Shown: one piece after another, positions 1 through 5,244 of the stretch
Position numbering within the stretch: the first letter of the stretch is position 1
Layout of the letters: every line of letters begins with the position of its first letter
Source: Gammaproteobacteria bacterium
Lineage (GTDB): Bacteria; Pseudomonadota; Gammaproteobacteria; Enterobacterales; Kangiellaceae
Assembly (NCBI GenBank): GCA_002401655.1
Contig: NVTT01000003.1
Span: 41,670-46,913, forward strand
DNA: 5,244 nucleotides
Reading direction: 5' to 3'
Made by a program: the position numbers and the translations under genes
Notes under the pieces: model-generated
Seen by the model: only the letters and a program-made list of their open reading frames with translations
Databases searched by the model: none
Told to the model about the DNA's origin: nothing

Positions 1-2084
1 ACCATAAAAGTAGAGCGACCACCGGCTAAATCATCGGACGCGCCGATACGAGTATAGATGCTATCCATAAGACTGAGTTCAGCGGATTGTGCGGGTACAA
101 AACTACCACAATGAGCTAGTAATACGATAATGGCTGTCATCCGCATATAGGTTGATTTACCGCCCATATTTGGCCCAGTAATTAACTTACTATTAATGCC
201 TTTGTGGAAAATAACATCATTGGGAATAAATGGATCATTTTGATAATTTTCCACCACCGGATGTCGACCTTTCGCTATATTCAAAGCTCTATCTTTCACA
301 AACGTTGGTTTAATATATTGGTGGTCAATCGCCGTTTTAGCAAAGGAATAAAGCACATCCAGCCGAGCAATCGTTTCTGCCGTAAGCATTAAATCATCTA
401 CATCGCTCTGCAAAGTTTCTAGCAATTGTTGGTAAAGCTTCTTTTCTAATGCAAGCGCTTCAGATTGGCTAGATAATACTTTGTCTTCAAGGGTTTTTAA
501 TTCAGGTGTAATAAATCGCTCGGCATTCTTCAACGTTTGACGCCGGGTATAGTGTATTGGTGCTAAATCAGACTGAGATTTTGAAATTTCAATATAAAAG
601 CCATGCACGCGATTGTAACCCACTTTTAAATGAGTGATACCCGTTGCTTGTTTTTCTCTTTGTTCCATATCATCAAGTAATTGCTCAGCGTTTCCAGATA
701 ACGATCTTAATTGGTCTAGCTCTTTGTTATATCCGGTTTTAATCACATTACCATCTCTAAGTACAACCGGTGGATTGTCGAAAACCGATTCTTCAAGCAA
801 CTCTTTAGTCTTAGTGTGGAGGGTTAATTGTTTACCAATATCTTCTAACACGGGTTGCTTAGATTTTAGAAGCCAATTTTTAATATCAGGTAATGCCTGT
901 AAACTCTCTCGTAAACCGGTTAAATCTCGTGGACGTGCGGATAAAATAGCGATACGGGTTAACAGTCTTTGCATATCTTTTATATGAGCAAGGCTTTGAG
1001 CTAGTTGCTCTATTTCGTTATGACTGGCTAGCGCTTCAACGCTGTTTAATCGAGCATTGATAATCGATGAGACCCTTAATGGCGAATGAAGCCAAGATTT
1101 TAAGAGCCTTGTTCCCATAGAAGTATTGGTCTGATTAATGACATTGAATAAAGTTTTTTCATTTTGACCAAAGATGTTTTCGGTGATTTCTAAGTGTTTT
1201 CTGGTAAACGTATTAAGGCGTAATAAACCATGATTATCGGAATGATTAATCGTCTTAATAAAGGATAATGATGATTGTTGCGTGTGTTTTACATAATTAA
1301 GCAAACAGCCAGCAGAGCAAATGCCGGCTTGCAATTCTTCACAGCCAAATCCTTCTAGGTTTGAAACATTGAAATGTTGAAGCAGTTTTTGATAGTTCTG
1401 CGAATAATCAAACTGCCAGTCTTCTTCTTGCTTTAATAATAATTGAGAGTTAGCAAAAGAATCTCTTAATTTTGATGGAATTAGAACTTCCGACGGATTA
1501 ATCCGCGCTAACTCATTATTTAACAGCTCAAAACTATCAAATTCAGCGCAGTTAAAACGGTTGGTGGAAATATCCATCCAAGCTAGTCCAAATAACTCTC
1601 TTGTCGGTTTGCTTAGTTTTAGGGAATAGCAAGATGCAATCAGGTTGTCACTTTTTTCATCTAACAATGATTCTTCTGTTAATGTTCCGGGTGTGATAAT
1701 TCGAACTACTTTTCGTTCAACTGGACCTTTGCTGGTAGCCGGATCACCGATTTGTTCACAAATAGCGACTGATTTACCTTGTCGCACAAGTTTTGCGAGA
1801 TAGTTATCGACAGCATGATAGGGGACGCCCGCCATGGGGATCGGATCGCCATTGGATTTACCCCGTTGGGTTAATGTGATCCCCAACCATTTGGATGCTT
1901 TTACCGCATCTTCAAAAAATAACTCATAAAAATCACCCATCCGATAAAACAATAAAATATTGGGGTGTTGCGCCTTGATAGTTAAAAACTGTTGCATCAT
2001 CGGCGTATGTTCAGACTTTGTTCGAGAGGCTGTTTGAGTCGTGGTTTGGCCTTCAAATAATGATTTTTGTTCGGTTTCTTTCAC
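1..2084 (-). CDS. mutS: DNA mismatch repair protein MutS, 3' end cut by window edge
   Basis: MutS binds mispaired or looped-out bases and uses ATP to recruit MutL for methyl-directed repair. I translated the minus strand through the whole region: 694 codons stay open, with no frameshift or stop. The mismatch-reading motif GDFYE lies at residues 50-54, with Phe52 and Glu54 being the residues that contact the mismatch. Family blocks [13 protein letters not shown] and [18 protein letters not shown] follow in domain I and the connector. The lever/clamp region includes [13 protein letters not shown]. The ATPase domain has Walker [10 protein letters not shown] at 637-645 and the start of the STFMVEMTE motif at the edge. 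By comparison with the 853-residue E. coli protein, about 180 residues are missing, including Walker B, the helix-turn-helix and the tetramerisation tail. I chose GTG at 2084. It gives an N-terminal tail of about 25 residues before HTPMMQQ, where E. coli has 8. An in-frame ATG at 2147 and the ATG pair inside TPMM are alternatives, and none has a clear Shine-Dalgarno. The identity is certain; the start is not. Confidence 0.97.
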   Translation of the reverse strand, partial: MKETEQKSLFEGQTTTQTASRTKSEHTPMMQQFLTIKAQHPNILLFYRMGDFYELFFEDAVKASKWLGITLTQRGKSNGDPIPMAGVPYHAVDNYLAKLVRQGKSVAICEQIGDPATSKGPVERKVVRIITPGTLTEESLLDEKSDNLIASCYSLKLSKPTRELFGLAWMDISTNRFNCAEFDSFELLNNELARINPSEVLIPSKLRDSFANSQLLLKQEEDWQFDYSQNYQKLLQHFNVSNLEGFGCEELQAGICSAGCLLNYVKHTQQSSLSFIKTINHSDNHGLLRLNTFTRKHLEITENIFGQNEKTLFNVINQTNTSMGTRLLKSWLHSPLRVSSIINARLNSVEALASHNEIEQLAQSLAHIKDMQRLLTRIAILSARPRDLTGLRESLQALPDIKNWLLKSKQPVLEDIGKQLTLHTKTKELLEESVFDNPPVVLRDGNVIKTGYNKELDQLRSLSGNAEQLLDDMEQREKQATGITHLKVGYNRVHGFYIEISKSQSDLAPIHYTRRQTLKNAERFITPELKTLEDKVLSSQSEALALEKKLYQQLLETLQSDVDDLMLTAETIARLDVLYSFAKTAIDHQYIKPTFVKDRALNIAKGRHPVVENYQNDPFIPNDVIFHKGINSKLITGPNMGGKSTYMRMTAIIVLLAHCGSFVPAQSAELSLMDSIYTRIGASDDLAGGRSTFM

Positions 2085-2107
2085 ATTAAGGTTTGATTTT
2101 GTTATCT

Positions 2108-2135
2108 TGGACAGCAGTTTAACTGATTGTATATA
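2108..2135 (+). promoter_or_regulatory. candidate pncC promoter
   Basis: TGGACA (2108-2113, 5 of 6 to the -35 consensus) and TATATA (2130-2135, 4 of 6 to the -10) are 16 bases apart. Transcription would start near 2142, about 45 bases before the pncC ATG. The -10 shares bases with the opposite-facing candidate mutS -10, so the two promoters could not be occupied together. This rests on motif match only, and AT-rich sequence gives chance matches. Confidence 0.25.
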
Positions 2136-2154
2136 TCCGTACCACATCAAACAA
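2126..2154 (-). promoter_or_regulatory. candidate mutS promoter
   Basis: Read on the minus strand, TTGTTT (2154-2149) and TACAAT (2131-2126) are separated by 17 bases. The -10 matches sigma-70 consensus at 5 of 6 positions and the -35 at only 3 of 6. Transcription would start near 2119, about 35 bases before the GTG at 2084. That fits the GTG start and would exclude the ATG at 2147, which lies upstream of the -10. This is inferred from motif match alone. Confidence 0.3.
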
Positions 2155-2185
2155 AAAATCTAGTAAATATAAACCGGACTAATTG

Positions 2186-2689
2186 ATGACAAACGAGAAT
2201 CCCATGCAAGAATTGCTACAAGAACTTTCTAAATTATTGATTGGTAAGAATATAAAGTTGGTTACCGTTGAGTCGTGCACTGGCGGATTAGTAGGCAAAA
2301 TAATTACCGATCAAGCCGGTAGCTCTGGCTGGTATGAATCTGGTTTTATTACTTACAGTAATGAAGCCAAACATAAATTGGTTGGGGTCGACACACAATT
2401 ATTGGAGAGCTTCGGCGCTGTTTCAGAGCAAGTAGCTAGCGCTATGGCATTTGGCGCTTGTAAACTATTTCCAAATTGTATCTCACTTAGTATCACCGGT
2501 ATTGCGGGACCAGGTGGTGGAAGTGATGAAAAACCGGTTGGGCTAGTTTATTTGTCAGTCTGTTATAGTGGACATTCTAAAACAGTTAAATGCCTATTTG
2601 ACGGGAGTCGTGACGCTGTTCGGCAGTCTGCACTTCAAAAAGGATTAGATTTGCTTAATGACTTTTTAACTAATCTTAATCATGTTTAG
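2186..2689 (+). CDS. pncC: Nicotinamide-nucleotide amidohydrolase PncC (CinA C-terminal domain protein)
   Basis: PncC deamidates nicotinamide mononucleotide to nicotinate mononucleotide in the cytoplasm, recycling the NMN left by NAD-dependent DNA ligase. The 167-residue product is a stand-alone CinA C-terminal domain, about the length of E. coli PncC (YgaD), without the N-terminal MoaB-like domain of full CinA. Diagnostic blocks are VESCTGG at 28-34, with Ser30 in the catalytic serine position; FITYSNEAK at 54-62, with Lys62 as its likely partner; GAVSE; SITGIAGPGGG at 102-112; KPVG; and FDGSRDAVR near 138-146. I start at ATG 2186. A TTG directly before it (2183) would add one residue. An ATG at 2204, with a weak GAGA 5 bases upstream, would remove six. 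No strong ribosome site marks any of them. It is divergent from mutS, and its last 14 bases overlap the end of the convergent vanZ-like gene. The family is certain; the activity follows from family membership. Confidence 0.95.
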   Translation: MTNENPMQELLQELSKLLIGKNIKLVTVESCTGGLVGKIITDQAGSSGWYESGFITYSNEAKHKLVGVDTQLLESFGAVSEQVASAMAFGACKLFPNCISLSITGIAGPGGGSDEKPVGLVYLSVCYSGHSKTVKCLFDGSRDAVRQSALQKGLDLLNDFLTNLNHV

Positions 2690-2694
2690 CAAAT
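2649..2694 (+). terminator. possible weak terminator at the end of pncC
   Basis: ATTTGCT (2649-2655) and AGCAAAT (2688-2694) are perfect complements. Inside them, ATGA (2658-2661) can pair with TCAT (2680-2683). The T-rich tract TTCTTTATT follows on the plus strand. The stem is AT-rich, interrupted and has a long loop, so it would be weak. It lies across the overlapping ends of pncC and the vanZ-like gene and lacks a T tract in the minus direction. It is the only candidate terminator I found for pncC. Confidence 0.2.
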
Positions 2695-3074
2695 TTCTTT
2701 ATTATCCAGCGAATAATGGCGACTACCAATAAAGCAAACAGTATGCCGGCCAAATCTGCAACCATATCCCAATAGCTAAAAGCTCTACGAGGAATAACCG
2801 ATTGTACTAATTCTACCGAAATACCGAGTCCTATCGATACAAGAATAACCCAATAGGTTTTGAATAGCGGAAACGCTAGAGTGGTTGCAAATGCAAACGC
2901 GCCAAAACCAATAAAATGGAACACTTTGTCCATATGCCGAAAGTGTGAGTGAACGTGGACGCTCGGCATTAAAGTAACGTAAAGTAAAACCAATGCTATG
3001 ATTAGCAAAAGAAACTTCCATGTTTTAGATACTTGACGGCCAAAAACAGCGGCCAATAAATTGTTTAATTTCAC
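2676..3074 (-). CDS. VanZ-family small integral membrane protein
   Basis: The product is 132 residues with four likely membrane helices, at about 20-37, 51-68, 74-93 and 105-126. VanZ-like motifs are plain to see: HMDKVFHFIGFGAFAFA near 47-63, followed by an E..Q element (Glu88, Gln91), the Arg96-Arg97 pair and SYWDMVADLAG at 100-110, ahead of the last helix. The namesake VanZ gives low-level teicoplanin resistance in enterococci. Most chromosomal members in Gram-negative bacteria have no known role, so resistance should not be assumed. Start: GTG at 3074-3072 is the first usual start after an in-frame TAA upstream, and it has no evident Shine-Dalgarno. The next in-frame Met, at residue 36, would remove the first helix. 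The gene is divergent from cysD and converges on pncC with a 14-base overlap. The family call is firm; the function is unknown. Confidence 0.88.
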   Translation of the reverse strand: MKLNNLLAAVFGRQVSKTWKFLLLIIALVLLYVTLMPSVHVHSHFRHMDKVFHFIGFGAFAFATTLAFPLFKTYWVILVSIGLGISVELVQSVIPRRAFSYWDMVADLAGILFALLVVAIIRWIIKKFAKHD

Positions 3075-3113
3075 GTAAATGTTCGATTTCTTGTCGGATT
3101 TGAATTATTTAAG

Positions 3114-3128
3114 CTATTGTAGCAATAG
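3114..3128. repeat. short inverted repeat over the vanZ-side -10
   Basis: CTATTG and CAATAG are perfect six-base inverted arms around TAG. The element covers the candidate -10 of the vanZ-like gene and is about 60 bases upstream of the candidate cysD -10. This is the size and placing of a small operator half-site pair, but no regulator can be named. A chance origin in AT-rich sequence is possible. Confidence 0.35.
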
Positions 3129-3143
3129 TAATCGTTATATCAA
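3116..3143 (-). promoter_or_regulatory. candidate promoter of the vanZ-like gene
   Basis: On the minus strand, TTGATA (3143-3138) and TACAAT (3121-3116) are 16 bases apart, each matching sigma-70 consensus at 5 of 6 positions. The start of transcription would be near 3109, leaving a leader of about 35 bases before the GTG. The -10 lies inside the 15-base inverted repeat at 3114-3128, which would allow a bound protein to block it. The motif match is good, but there is no experimental support. Confidence 0.4.
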
Positions 3144-3147
3144 GATT

Positions 3148-3157
3148 AAACCGGTTT
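3148..3157. repeat. palindrome AAACCGGTTT upstream of the cysD promoter
   Basis: This is a perfect ten-base palindrome. It is partly framed by the wider arms ATCAA (3139-3143) and TTGAT (3156-3160). It ends five bases before the candidate cysD -35, where an activator would be expected to bind. CysB activates cysDNC in enteric bacteria, but its sites are poorly conserved and I cannot claim one here. Confidence 0.35.
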
Positions 3158-3162
3158 GATTT

Positions 3163-3191
3163 TTGTAAGAAGGCAAAATATATTCTATAAT
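3163..3191 (+). promoter_or_regulatory. candidate cysD promoter
   Basis: TTGTAA (3163-3168, 4 of 6 to the -35 consensus) and a perfect TATAAT (3186-3191) are separated by 17 bases. Transcription would begin near 3198, giving a leader of roughly 70 bases before the cysD ATG. A moderate -35 beside a perfect -10 fits an activator-assisted promoter, as is known for cys genes in enteric bacteria. That last step is inference. Confidence 0.5.
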
Positions 3192-3267
3192 TTTAGGTAG
3201 TATGAACATTGTTTGAAATTTCGATTCTGTTATCATACCGCCCACACAAAAAAGCGTAATAAAATCA

Positions 3268-4170
3268 ATGAGAAAAAGAAATCATCTTAGTCAGTTAGAG
3301 TCTGAAAGTATTCAGATATTCAGGGAAGTTGCTGCGGAATTTGATAACCCGGTGATGATGTATTCGATCGGTAAAGATTCTTCGGTTTTATTGCACTTAG
3401 CACGTAAAGCATTCTTCCCTGGAAAAATTCCGTTTCCTTTATTGCATGTTGATACTAATTGGAAATTTAAGGAAATGATCGCCTTTAGAGATAAGATGGC
3501 AAAAGATCTCGGGTGCGAATTAATCGTCCATAAAAATCCAGAAGGGTTAGAAATGGGCATTAATCCATTTGTTCATGGCAGTTCAAAACACACGGATATT
3601 ATGAAAACGCAAGGCTTGAAACAAGCTTTAGATCACCATAAATTTGACGCAGCGTTTGGGGGAGCTAGACGCGATGAAGAGAAATCGCGAGCTAAAGAAC
3701 GTGTTTATTCTTTTCGAGATGCGGGACATCGATGGGATCCTAAAAATCAACGTCCAGAACTTTGGAATATTTATAATGGTCGTGTCGATAAAGGAGAAAG
3801 TATTCGAGTATTTCCTTTATCCAACTGGACTGAACTAGATATCTGGCAATATATTTATCAAGAAAACATTGAAATCCCGTCACTTTATTTATCCGCTAAA
3901 CGTCCCGTTGTTGAGCGTGATGGTGTTTTGATTATGGTTGATGATGATCGTTTCCCCTTAGAAGAGGGTGAAGTTCCTGAGATGAAATCAGTCAGATTTA
4001 GAACGCTAGGTTGCTATCCATTAACCGGGGCAGTTGAGTCTGAAGCCTCGACTTTACCTGAAATCATTCAGGAAATGTTGTTAACAAAAACATCGGAAAG
4101 ACAAGGTCGAATGATTGATAGCGATTCTTCAGGATCGATGGAAAAGAAGAAGATGGAAGGGTATTTTTAA
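3268..4170 (+). CDS. cysD: Sulfate adenylyltransferase subunit 2 (CysD)
   Basis: CysD is the catalytic subunit of ATP sulfurylase. With the GTPase CysN it joins ATP and sulfate into APS and pyrophosphate, the entry step of assimilatory sulfate reduction in the cytoplasm. The 300-residue product is the usual length (E. coli 302). It is an N-type ATP pyrophosphatase of the PAPS-reductase-like fold. The PP-loop SIGKDSS is at 33-39, and family blocks are [10 protein letters not shown] (58-67), HKNPEG (88-93), [24 protein letters not shown] (130-145), [10 protein letters not shown] (180-189), [13 protein letters not shown] (243-255) and TSERQGR (275-281). The ATG at 3268 aligns with the E. coli N-terminus. 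No other usual start lies between it and the in-frame TGA at 3214. It has no recognisable Shine-Dalgarno, which is odd beside the strong one on cysC. It probably opens a cys operon, with cysC starting 97 bases downstream. No disrupted motif was seen. Confidence 0.97.
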   Translation: MRKRNHLSQLESESIQIFREVAAEFDNPVMMYSIGKDSSVLLHLARKAFFPGKIPFPLLHVDTNWKFKEMIAFRDKMAKDLGCELIVHKNPEGLEMGINPFVHGSSKHTDIMKTQGLKQALDHHKFDAAFGGARRDEEKSRAKERVYSFRDAGHRWDPKNQRPELWNIYNGRVDKGESIRVFPLSNWTELDIWQYIYQENIEIPSLYLSAKRPVVERDGVLIMVDDDRFPLEEGEVPEMKSVRFRTLGCYPLTGAVESEASTLPEIIQEMLLTKTSERQGRMIDSDSSGSMEKKKMEGYF

Positions 4171-4190
4171 GATAAGCTATTAAAACATTG

Positions 4191-4209
4191 TTAACATTCA
4201 ATATGTTAA
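4191..4209. repeat. inverted repeat in the cysD-cysC gap
   Basis: TTAACAT (4191-4197) and ATGTTAA (4203-4209) are perfect seven-base arms around TCAAT. All but one pair per arm are A-T and no T run follows, so it would be a poor intrinsic terminator. It could be a processing site, an operator or chance. The rest of the 97-base gap shows only the cysC ribosome site. Confidence 0.35.
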
Positions 4210-4254
4210 ATAGAAAACCCCAAATGAATTACTTAAATAAATAGAACGTATTTT

Positions 4255-4260
4255 AGGAGA
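4255..4260 (+). promoter_or_regulatory. strong ribosome binding site of cysC
   Basis: AGGAGA lies seven bases before the ATG at 4268, near-ideal in both sequence and spacing. It fixes the cysC start and is by far the best ribosome site in the window. Confidence 0.85.
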
Positions 4261-4267
4261 GACGGTT

Positions 4268-4879
4268 ATGTCGCAAGACAACCTAAAAGAAAATTTGACG
4301 TGGCATCAGCACCAAGTCACAAAGGAAGCTAGAGCCGAACAAAAATCGCAAAAGCCATGTGTACTTTGGTTTACCGGTTTAAGTGGTTCAGGTAAGTCTA
4401 CCATCGCTAATTTATTAGAAAAAAAATTGCACTCAATCAATAAACAAAGTTATTTGCTGGATGGCGATAACGTCCGCCATGGTTTATGCGGTGATTTAGG
4501 CTTTTCAGATCGAGATCGTGTTGAAAATATTCGACGTGTTAGTGAATTAGCAAAATTGTTTTTGGATGCAGGATTAATTGTATTAACGGCTTTTATTTCA
4601 CCATTTAGAACGGATAGAGATTTTGCTCGTGGATTATTAGAAGAAAATGAATTTGTGGAAGTTTTTGTTGATGCGCCTTTATCTGTTTGCGAAGCTAGAG
4701 ATCCAAAAGGGTTATATAAAAAAGCGAGACGAGGAGAAATCAGCAAATTCACTGGAATTGATTCCGAATATCAGTCTCCAACTAATGCTGAAGTGCGTTT
4801 GGATACGGAAAAACATACAGCTGAAGAATGTGTCGATATTTTAATTAAGTATTTAACCGACAATAAATTTTTAAACTAA
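4268..4879 (+). CDS. cysC: Adenylyl-sulfate kinase (APS kinase, CysC)
   Basis: CysC phosphorylates the 3'-hydroxyl of APS with ATP to give PAPS, the substrate for PAPS reductase and sulfotransferases. The 203-residue product is a complete stand-alone kinase, close to E. coli CysC in size. The P-loop GLSGSGKST is at 37-45, DGDNVRHGL at 65-73 and the APS-binding region [13 protein letters not shown] at 78-90. FISPFR at 109-114 carries Ser111 at the position that is phosphorylated in characterised enzymes. [14 protein letters not shown] at 145-158 forms the lid segment, and [11 protein letters not shown] follows at 161-171. The start is set by the AGGAGA ribosome site. It lies between cysD and cysN, 97 bases after the first and 60 before the second. 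In E. coli the order is cysD-cysN-cysC, and elsewhere the kinase is often fused to CysN, so this placing is uncommon. Co-transcription with cysD is likely, but the gap would allow a separate promoter. Confidence 0.97.
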   Translation: MSQDNLKENLTWHQHQVTKEARAEQKSQKPCVLWFTGLSGSGKSTIANLLEKKLHSINKQSYLLDGDNVRHGLCGDLGFSDRDRVENIRRVSELAKLFLDAGLIVLTAFISPFRTDRDFARGLLEENEFVEVFVDAPLSVCEARDPKGLYKKARRGEISKFTGIDSEYQSPTNAEVRLDTEKHTAEECVDILIKYLTDNKFLN

Positions 4880-4889
4880 TTCCACAGGT

Positions 4890-4910
4890 TCTTTTTGCCA
4901 AGTAAAAAGA
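4890..4910. repeat. inverted repeat in the cysC-cysN gap
   Basis: TCTTTTT (4890-4896) and AAAAAGA (4904-4910) are perfect seven-base arms around GCCAAGT. The stem is nearly all A-T and would be weak in RNA. It starts 11 bases after the cysC stop and ends 29 bases before the cysN ATG. It could affect message stability between the two genes or be a by-product of A/T tracts. Confidence 0.3.
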
Positions 4911-4925
4911 CTAACAGATTTCGAT

Positions 4926-4929
4926 AGGA
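4926..4929 (+). promoter_or_regulatory. moderate ribosome binding site of cysN
   Basis: AGGA lies ten bases before the ATG at 4940, slightly farther than ideal. An in-frame TAG at 4925-4927 overlaps it and bars any start upstream, so the ATG at 4940 is the first possible start. Confidence 0.5.
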
Positions 4930-4939
4930 TTTTAACGAA

Positions 4940-5244
4940 ATGAGCTCTGAAAGCAAAATATTAGAAACAAAAACATTAGAGTCTGATCTATTAGAGACAG
5001 ATATCTTAGGCTATTTAAAGCGCCACGAAGAGAAAGATCTCCTTCAGTTTTTAACTTGTGGTTCAGTTGATGATGGAAAAAGCACATTGATTGGACGGCT
5101 TTTGCATGATTCCAAAATGATCTTTGAAGATCAGTTAGCTGCCATTGAGCAAGATAGTAAAAAATCCGGGACGCAAGGTGACGAAATTGATCTCGCCTTG
5201 CTTGTAGATGGTTTGCAGTCAGAAAGAGAGCAGGGTATTACCAT
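4940..5244 (+). CDS. cysN: Sulfate adenylyltransferase subunit 1 (CysN), 3' end cut by window edge
   Basis: CysN is the GTPase subunit of ATP sulfurylase. It is an EF-Tu-like translation-factor GTPase whose GTP hydrolysis drives APS synthesis by CysD. Only 101 codons are in the window. They hold the G1 loop GSVDDGKST at 41-49, then LIGRLLHDS, the [17 protein letters not shown] segment (77-93) and the switch I end REQGIT at 96-101, whose Thr101 is the effector threonine. The frame is open to the edge. Relative to E. coli CysN, the tail before the [12 protein letters not shown] block is about eight residues longer. It contains three near-repeats of five residues, [10 protein letters not shown] and LLETD (7-21). 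Whether a kinase domain is fused at the far end (the CysNC form) cannot be seen. A complete separate cysC just upstream makes that less likely. Confidence 0.96.
   Translation, partial: MSSESKILETKTLESDLLETDILGYLKRHEEKDLLQFLTCGSVDDGKSTLIGRLLHDSKMIFEDQLAAIEQDSKKSGTQGDEIDLALLVDGLQSEREQGIT
4958..5002 (+). repeat. 15-base tandem near-repeat in the 5' end of cysN
   Basis: Three consecutive in-frame units, at 4958-4972, 4973-4987 and 4988-5002, encode [10 protein letters not shown] and LLETD. Each carries TTAGA at the same place, with changes mainly at third positions and at the unit ends. A fourth partial unit may begin with ATCTTAGGC. The repeat is in the variable tail ahead of the GTPase domain, so gain or loss of a unit would keep the frame. 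Confidence 0.55.

Noticed and set aside
204..392. 62-codon plus-strand reading frame
   Set aside because: It is antisense to the mutS ATPase domain, with no recognisable family and no ribosome site.
634..987. 117-codon plus-strand reading frame, serine- and leucine-rich
   Set aside because: It lies antisense within mutS, which is continuous and full of conserved motifs. The frame's composition is that of a shadow and shows no domain.
1..2084. Possible broken mutS, since it has no stop in the window
   Set aside because: The frame is open to the left edge with Walker A intact and motif spacing equal to that of E. coli, so it is cut by the window rather than by mutation.
2186..2689. Truncated full-length CinA
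   Set aside because: The length and N-terminus match stand-alone PncC proteins, and no remnant of the MoaB-like domain is found upstream.
2785..3021. 78-codon minus-strand frame inside the vanZ-like gene
   Set aside because: It is an alternative frame of the same strand. The overlapping frame carries the VanZ motifs and four membrane helices, and this one carries nothing recognisable.
2676..3074. Glycopeptide resistance gene vanZ
   Set aside because: Only the family fold is shared. There are no other van genes nearby, and chromosomal VanZ-like proteins of Gram-negative bacteria have no shown resistance role.
3202..3216. Four-codon upstream reading frame (MNIV) in the cysD leader
   Set aside because: Its ATG is only a few bases after the predicted transcription start, and AGGT lies just three bases before it. 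There is no cysteine codon or other attenuation-like feature, so it is probably chance.
4450..4752. 100-codon minus-strand frame within cysC
   Set aside because: It is antisense to the conserved kinase core and looks like a shadow, with no family features.
1..5244. CRISPR array, tRNA, rRNA, insertion sequence or prophage
   Set aside because: I saw no spaced direct repeats, cloverleaf with a CCA end, transposase motif or long terminal inverted repeat, and genes occupy nearly all the sequence.

Overview
The window reads as a stretch of chromosome from an AT-rich gammaproteobacterium. The MutS, PncC, CysD, CysC and CysN sequences all follow the Escherichia coli proteins closely through their signature motifs, as judged from memory without any search. 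No mobile element, CRISPR array, tRNA, rRNA or phage gene was seen. Almost all of the sequence is coding.

Layout. Positions 1-2084 (minus strand) hold the first 694 codons of mutS, a mismatch-repair ATPase. Its last roughly 180 residues lie beyond the left edge. A short divergent control region (about 2085-2185) separates it from pncC (2186-2689, plus strand), a nicotinamide-nucleotide amidase of the CinA C-terminal family. pncC runs tail to tail into a small VanZ-family membrane protein gene (2676-3074, minus strand), and their ends overlap by 14 bases. A second divergent control region (3075-3267) holds a good candidate promoter for each side and two short palindromes. The sulfate-activation genes follow on the plus strand: cysD (3268-4170), cysC (4268-4879) and the first 101 codons of cysN (4940 to the right edge).

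How the genes work together. CysD and CysN form ATP sulfurylase, which makes adenosine 5'-phosphosulfate (APS) from ATP and sulfate, driven by GTP hydrolysis on CysN. CysC phosphorylates APS to PAPS, the first step towards sulfite and cysteine. MutS and PncC are housekeeping proteins with no direct link to sulfate. The VanZ-like protein has no assigned role.

Nothing here amounts to a new system. The points most worth a second look are the cysD-cysC-cysN order, with the kinase gene between the two sulfurylase subunit genes; a vanZ-like gene and the cys cluster sitting where recA often follows pncC; a 15-base tandem repeat at the start of cysN; and the two compact divergent control regions.
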